The position numbers and the translations under genes are program-made. From the NCBI GenBank assembly GCA_902702965.1, contig CACRXP010001011.1, forward strand, positions 126,948-190,947: a stretch of DNA of 64,000 nt, read 5' to 3'. This document shows positions 58,481-64,000 of this stretch, piece by piece (position 1 is the first letter of the stretch; each line of letters opens with the position of its first letter). The DNA is from Spirometra erinaceieuropaei. Its lineage: Eukaryota > Platyhelminthes > Cestoda > Diphyllobothriidea > Diphyllobothriidae. The notes under the pieces were generated by a model, which had not been told where the DNA came from, did no database searches, and was given only the letters and a program-made list of their open reading frames with translations.

Positions 58481-59519
58481 TTTGGACCGAAATCCCTCAG
58501 CCACAGCGAGTACCCGCATTATATTCTTTAAGTGCCGGCAGGAAACCATTAGTATAATTTAGCTTGAGGTGATGCCATACGGACAGCACGAAAACAATGT
58601 AAAAGAGCATACAAGCGTGTTTCGCCCCGCAGCTGCGCCAGGCAACTGCAGAATATTGGCGAAACACGCGTTTATGGGCTGCCTATTAGCGGCCGTGCTG
58701 GTAGTACGGAATAATTTCACCCTAAAGCACAAAAGATTGGTCTAAATCAGCTAGACCGATAGCCTTCTCATTAAGACCGGGTCCCGCAAGTCCAACATGT
58801 ATGTCGCCTGTGGCGTGGCCTCTGAATTATGTAACCACAAATGTGATCGGACTGCAGCCCAAAACTAAGGTACTACAATTTCATTAATGTGAATGTCGCC
58901 ATCTCTTAGATTAAACACATCTTAACGGTCCACTACGTCTATAAACCCCTCAGTTTCAATTATATGCCAAAATAATTTCCTGTTTTGCGTACCGGTGACT
59001 TAATAAAACCCTGCTATATATCCTGCAAACAGTGTGTACCTGAATCGTTCTTAGTCACTTGTACCCCAACCTAGTCAATGCCTTTTTCTAACTCAAGACC
59101 AACTCAGACATGGCTTCCCAACCTTTAATACTTGTAGCAGCCTACCCTCCCCACTAGCCTTTGCCTTCCGTCTAGACTCCCTCCTCCCCATCCTTCTTTT
59201 TATTTTTTTCTTCTAAACAAATTAACTGCCAAAGAACTTTTCCCAGTTCCAACCCCCTTAGCATTCCAATGACCGAAACCAATACACCCAACTCTATTTT
59301 ATTCGCCTGCCCAGTTTTATCTTGCTAGTAAGAGTTGGTACTTATTCCCGACAAAAGATTAATTAACAGTTTTCACATACGACTCAAAATTCTTTGGAAA
59401 TACCGTCGACAGTATCATTGCAGTTCTAAACGCACTAGATATTATATTTTTGAATGACATAAAAATAAATCGCTCATGTCAGAGTTATTACTGCAAAGAT
59501 CTTCCTGGCATTGTTGCTT
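58481..59519. other. Intergenic with one strong hairpin
   Basis: A perfect 12-bp inverted repeat, GCGTGTTTCGCC (58615-58626) and GGCGAAACACGC (58658-58669), with a 31-nt loop lies in a GC-rich patch. The core words of a hammerhead are absent. C-rich sequence follows at 59040-59330 with no exon recognised. Confidence 0.4.
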
Positions 59520-59637
59520 ATAAAGATATCTTTGTGTCTGCATCCCGTTTTTATCCATCGGGATTGCGGTAAGATCGTTCAGATTGCCTCTGCCAAAGGA
59601 ATCGAGTAGTGCAGATAATTGATTGCTCGTAGTAGGG

Positions 59638-59950
59638 GGAACCGATCGATAGTGGCACTGGAGATAGTGGATTGGCGATTACGGTCGATACTGAAGATTT
59701 CAGTTCGGATCTACAGAATCTCAGATTTCTCCGTCGGAAAGCGAGCAAAGGTTATCCTAGCATTGTTCACGTACGAGATTTCTTCGTAAACTTCGCTTAC
59801 CTGCCGGCCATCTTTCCGTTCCTCGTGATGGACAATTATTTCGTGGATTGCCTTAAAACGGACACAAATGCAACATTACACTTACTTGCCTGGCTGCGTT
59901 CGATTTTAATTAAAAGGACACTGCTAAGATCGGACACCTCCTCGTTATAG
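59638..59950 (+). CDS. Candidate exon of an unknown gene
   Basis: A TATA-like TTATAAAGATAT lies near 59519. After GTAGTAG (possible acceptor) an open frame runs from 59638: GEPIDSGTGDSG, then ITVDTEDFSSDLQNLRFLRR, and is open to a TAG at 59950. A possible donor CAC|GTACGAG lies near 59770. Local GC is higher than the surroundings and the acidic then basic sequence is not low-complexity. There is no partner in the window and no domain, and the first in-frame ATG is at about 59828. Weak call. Confidence 0.3.
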
Positions 59951-60689
59951 CATGCCGGTTTTCTTGCGAAATGTACGCGCCTCGTTGATGTCTCGAAACA
60001 ATTTTTAACTTTTATTTTACAAGTGGACACCAATGAATATTGATCATCACGCACATCCTTTGTATTTTGCTGTAGGTTTTTTGTACTGCAGATAATTAAT
60101 CATTAAATATTATTTGTATTTACACTTTGGAATTACATCTTAATTGAGTACTTGCCTGATAGTATGTGCAAGAACTCCGCATTACACTACGTACCTTCGC
60201 AGTGCTAAATACGCTTTTCGAAATATTTTAACGCTTCCCGTATTTACGGTCAACGCATTTACTAAAACTATGTGTGTTTTTAAGCAAAGCAAAATGATAA
60301 ACAATGACAAAGTAATGTCAGTAGTCGGTACCGTATTGCAAAATATATTTCAGGAAATATATCGCCTTTTAAAAATTTATTTTGATTTTGGAAATGGCCG
60401 TGGCGTTGGCAGTTATGAAAAAAATTTCCACGTTGATTGAATATTTGGAACTGGCTTGCTTTTAAACTACTAACCAAATTCTGATAATCATTTTTTGCAC
60501 ATCAGCTTCTAATCGTTAATCACTTTATTAGACACATGAGCCCGCAGACGGGTTACAGAGTCTGGCTAATTGGGTCTTACGGAAAAAAAACTCACTCACG
60601 CGTTATGAGGGAGTGAGAAACCCTCCTTAATGTCAGAAGTCGTTTCAAATCATGGAAGTCATGCCGATGAATTTGAAAATCCAGGTGAA
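59951..60689. other. Intergenic, nothing recognised
   Basis: The frame 60144-60440 (98 codons) shows no domain and no repeat partner. Confidence 0.3.
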
Positions 60690-61130
60690 ATGGCAGAATG
60701 ACGCTCACCGATCGTTTTTCTGGAATTTACCTGCCCCGATTTGCCTTACGTCGCCCTCACTCGAGTCCAACCAGTAGCCGCAGAGCGGCGCATGATATAG
60801 GTTCAATGGTGTTACCAAGAAAGCTAACCTTTATCATGCACCGCTGTGCAGCTGTTGGCTGGGCTCAGGAGAGTGCCCCTAAGTCACAACACGTCTAGTG
60901 ATTTTCGTAGAAACGATCTGTGTGCGTCCCTCTACCATTGAATATCTCCAATTGCAACGGGCAGGGCAATGCGTCCGCGGCTACGTGAATGGAGACGTTG
61001 ACCTTCTTGCTAACAGGTCACGGGATCAAACGCTAGATATTATAGACTTTGTGGTTGGGTATGACTGGCCGACCGGGCCAGTTAGCGATAAATGACCATT
61101 CGAGTCGACCTTGCCTTTGTTGGTAATACT
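60690..61130 (+). repeat. Decayed copy of the hammerhead SINE family
   Basis: Leader word GACGCTCACCGATCG (near 60702), a worn tRNA-like head (B-box position GTCACGGGATCAAACGC near 61018), GGTTGGGTATGACTGGCC (61053-61070) and the tail TTGCCTTTGTTGGTAATA (near 61113). The hammerhead core is lost (CCGACCG in place of CTGATGA). Confidence 0.65.
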
Positions 61131-61350
61131 ATTTAGTCCGTACCAATCATCGCATTGACAGGCGTTAAGCCAGTCACCTTCAAGAAGAAAAAATAAGTCG
61201 ATGCGTTTAAACGCCTTTCCATCCAATTGCAAAATTAGATTAAAGTCTCTAAGTTGGGGCACGTGAATGCAAATAATGATTAAATGCAAGCACAATTGTC
61301 ATCCAATCAGCAGAAGTCACCAAGCATTGTCCGGTACGTGTACGTTGTAG

Positions 61351-61560
61351 TATTTAAAAGGGCAAACAGCTTCTCTGTTGATTTTAAAAGCACGTGTGCG
61401 ATTGAACAAATCTACTGAGGCGTATTTTAATTAGGGACTTTCATTAATTCTTGGAGACAATTGCTGACCGATGAGAAGTATTACATTATTTCCAGTCTTC
61501 TTTTGTTTCACCAAATCAATTTTGGCGTGCATGCCGGCGAGAGTGAGTCAGCTGTAGACA
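61351..61560 (+). promoter_or_regulatory. Candidate core promoter / 5' region of gene copy C
   Basis: TATTTAAAAG at 61351-61360 is TATA-like; AGCACGTGTGCGATTG and GCTGACCGATGAGAAGTATTA follow, matching copies A and B in order. Of the three it has the best TATA-like word. Confidence 0.35.
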
Positions 61561-62111
61561 TTAAATCAGAGTTGTTATTTTTCTATTTATTTGGATGGCA
61601 ATTTCGGTTAATTTCTGTAGCGTCGTTAATGAGTTTAGATGTAGTTGTTTGGCATACGCTTTCCTCGCTTATTTCATACACACCTGTGATGACGAGCCCA
61701 GTTGAAAACCTTTGTGGAATAATAATGTATGCATTACTTTACTGGCGGTTTTTTACTCTTCTAATTGAAGCAAACACTGCGCAACGACATGCGTGGAAAT
61801 ATGCGCTTCAGTGAAAATGAAGAATTTTTGCCATTAAAATAGACTTCTGGAAGCTTTAGCGTCTTGGCTGCGTTGAAGCATGGGAAAAAATGTTCGGAGT
61901 GGTATCACTGTTAGCTTCAAGCTTTTATCTTTGAAATTGCTTTGTGGACCAACATTCAATCGGTTCGCAGAGAGCCACAGTGACATGTTTTAGCTGTGCG
62001 CATACTTTTGTACTACCATAGGCTATCCGAAATTGATCAACAAATTGTCGTACGTTGCTGCTGGATCGTATGGTATTTTTGACCTATTTTTTTAAAATCT
62101 TTTTTGACCAG
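61561..62111. other. Upstream region of copy C; start exon expected here
   Basis: An ATG near 61890 opens MFGVVSLLASSFYL and then meets a stop; this is signal-peptide-like, but no clean donor was seen. The 117-codon frame from 61461 starts with TTG and is not open in copies A or B. Confidence 0.25.
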
Positions 62112-62669
62112 GAAATCGTAAAGCGACATGAATTCCTCCGGTGTAGTTTCGCCCTTCTGAGGAAGCAATTCGAATCATTCCTGTTTGACGAGCACGGGTC
62201 CTCTCTATCCATTGAGCTCGGACGCCTTCAACGACTAAGTGGTTGTCATATGATTTACAATTCGGATATATTGAGATTTGACTGTCGAAATATGCGTCTG
62301 GCAGTCAATGTATACATGCAAAAGGTACGTTGTGATCTCAGAGGTCTGCCAAATGGTAATATTGCAATAACGAATTTTGCGGCACAATTTAATTAACGGT
62401 TGTTTGAATAGGTCAGTTTTCCGCATTTGTCGCGCGGTCATAGACATAAACTCGGACAATCGGCGGTGAGCTTTAATGTTTCTGGGTGGACGTACAGGAA
62501 AAAGCCAGAAAGGAACTGCCAACTGGAGTTCGTTTCTGCAAGAAGAGTCGGGGATTGCGAAATCTATGATCGTACATTTTCATTTGGAGGAGCAATCAAG
62601 GCAAAATTTAATGAATATTTAATGGCTGCACTAAAAAAGATCAATTCAAATATTCCGATAGTGTACTAA
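62112..62669 (+). CDS. Novel secreted-protein family, copy C (diverged)
   Basis: Join 62112-62324 (213 nt) and 62412-62669 (258 nt with TAA); the 87-nt intron has donor AAG|GTACGT and acceptor TTGAATAG. The acceptor before the first exon is T-rich and ends GACCAG. The sequence is far from A and B but aligns without gaps: RHEFLRCSFALLRKQ, IELGRLQRLSGCHM, LRFDCRNMRLAVNVY, the sequon in SFNVSGW, NCQLEF, GDCEIYD, IKAKFNEYLMAALKKIN. The final cysteine is replaced by tyrosine and an extra cysteine appears in GDCEIYD, so the disulfide pattern may differ. AATAAA follows at 62910-62915. Likely intact; function unknown. Confidence 0.75.
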
Positions 62670-62727
62670 AGGTAGAAAAATGTCGTAAAATTGTAACAGT
62701 GGGGAGTGTTTTTAAAATTATTCTGCA

Positions 62728-62786
62728 TGTTTGGTGGTGGTTTACGAATATTGTCATTATTGTTTGTCAAATACATCTTGCCTGGT
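62728..62786 (+). promoter_or_regulatory. Conserved 3'UTR element, copy C (weak)
   Basis: TTTGGTGGTGGTTTACGAA and AATACATCTTGCCTGG occupy the position of the GTGTGTGGTAG and ACATGTC..CCAGG words of the other three copies; clearly diverged. Confidence 0.3.
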
Positions 62787-63405
62787 CTAACTACTTTTTC
62801 TACTTCAAGCATGTGAGGTAATTTGGTCGTTATATTAATGGGCTTGATTTTCCAACTGTTGCGTATTTATTTGGCTTTTTCAATTTGATTTCTACAAAAG
62901 ACAATATAAAATAAATCACGGTTTAAACATTAAACCACGGAAATAAATATATGCATTAGAAACAGCTGGTGCAAACTCATGATCTGATCGTTCTTAAACA
63001 GGTGACAATGATGCGATATAACGAAGTACTAACTATGGCATAATGAACGCGTCTACATCGGTACTTATAAAATTTATTATGGCATTTACTACTCAACTTA
63101 ATTGCCGACCGCTTCCAGCGATTATTTTAATTTATTTTGAGCGTATTCAAGTCAAGCACTGCGTTTTATGTGTCAAAAACGCAATTTTCCAGGAAGAAGG
63201 TCGGTCTTGTCGTTTGTTTGACAGACTTATCTCCATAATCACTAAGCGTGCTTACTCACAATTTCTGTTTTGTAATATTTTGTCGTGGCTTAGCAAACTT
63301 TATGTCAGCAAATATATCACGATTGCGATGGTAAAAGACCAAACTATCTGAGCATGTGAAGGTGCAAATACAATTTGAAGACGCTGTATAGACATAGCTT
63401 TGCAG

Positions 63406-63485
63406 GTAAATTAATTGCACAAAGAGTCTGGGACAGTGAATGTAAATTGTCATTTTGGCTTCTACAGCTCGTTAATGAAAAGTAG
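63406..63485 (+). CDS. 80-nt exon-like block downstream of copy C
   Basis: Acceptor CTTTGCAG, exactly 80 nt, ending AAGTAG. The frame is open (KLIAQRVWDSECKLSFW onward) and aligns without gaps to the block after copy A. Same length and same stop position in three copies of very different age argue for a real exon. Confidence 0.4.
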
Positions 63486-64000
63486 AAGAGCTAGGTTAAA
63501 ATCAAGTTTTGCCGCAAGGTCAGCATCGTTATCTGCCAGATGATTCGTGCAAGATAAACGTATTAATTCAAATAATAAGTGTGGTTTTAGGGCATTTTGC
63601 GTTTCCACTTATTTTTCTCAAAATTAATCATTAGTGAAATCGGAATAAGGAAACTACATGACAATGCTAAGGCTTGGTTTCTTGATATCTTTTGATTTGC
63701 GAAAATCATGATTACCGTCTGCGACAACACGCAATAGCATGAGAGACTAATTGAACTTCAACACAAAATATAATTTATAAAAGGGGCAAAATATCAATGA
63801 TTGCATTCAAATGCGCATAACGAAGGCTTACAGGGTTAGCATGTGCTTTATAGAAAGAGCATAAAAACACCAATGACACCTTAAATGCCATCTGACATAT
63901 ACCCCATAATAAATAATAATAAAAAATAATAATTTTTAAATATCCTATAAAATCGATTTCGCTCGCGAGTGCGCGGGCCAAAATAGAACTCTTAAAAAGG
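63486..64000. other. Intergenic, short (AAT)n tract
   Basis: No exon recognised. An AATAATAATA-type low-complexity tract lies at about 63906-63940. Confidence 0.4.

Noticed and set aside
58615..58669. Hairpin with GAAAC considered as a hammerhead
   Set aside because: No CUGANGA element upstream; only a plain stem-loop is supported.
61461..61814. 117-codon hydrophobic open frame upstream of copy C
   Set aside because: It begins with TTG, not ATG, and the aligned regions upstream of copies A and B are not open, so coding is unsupported.
62412..62669. TULIP/takeout-type lipid-binding protein as a firm family call
   Set aside because: Only the general layout (beta-rich, amphipathic C-terminal helix) is suggestive; no diagnostic motif is present, so it is kept as a low-confidence idea.

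Overview
This window is animal (eukaryotic) nuclear DNA. It is AT-rich, has no operons or ribosome-binding sites, and its short coding exons are split by small GT-AG introns. It is loaded with decayed retroelements: three Penelope-like elements (PLEs), four relics of one CR1/Jockey-type LINE family with flatworm-like ORF1 and RT sequences, and several tRNA-derived SINEs. This mix fits a parasitic flatworm (trematode or cestode) best. That assignment rests on recognition of the repeat families and is an inference. All coordinates of repeat edges are by-eye estimates unless I call them exact.

Layout. 1-13 kb: repeats only, including a PLE relic flanked by a base-matched 427-bp inverted repeat (1678-2104 / 3109-3535), a SINE, and two further PLE relics on opposite strands. 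13.3-26.1 kb: copy A of a large segmental duplication holding gene copy A (exons 21859-22071 and 22174-22431). 26.2-28.4 kb: SINE cluster, including a three-unit array of a roughly 310-bp tRNA-SINE. 28.6-33.4 kb: nearly full-length but inactivated LINE. 33.4-44.1 kb: LINE fragments, old repeats and gene copy D on the minus strand (37354-37913). 44.1-58.5 kb: copy B of the segmental duplication, bounded by about 1.85-kb inverted repeats, with gene copy B (52867-53437). 58.5-64 kb: sparse sequence and gene copy C (62112-62669).

Two things stand out. First, a four-member gene family not recognised by me: every copy has a 213-nt exon followed by a 258-nt terminal exon, phase-0 junctions, an 87-102-nt intron, conserved cysteines, a conserved N-glycosylation sequon and a shared 3'UTR motif. 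It looks like a fast-evolving secreted protein family; the first exon was not found. Second, the SINE family carries a hammerhead-ribozyme-like motif (CTGATGA core, GAAA, stem I GACTGG/CCAGTC) in four copies, two of them in a head-to-tail array with 309-bp spacing, the arrangement expected for self-cleaving tandem transcripts.

No complete conventional gene, rRNA, functional tRNA, CRISPR array or viral gene was recognised.
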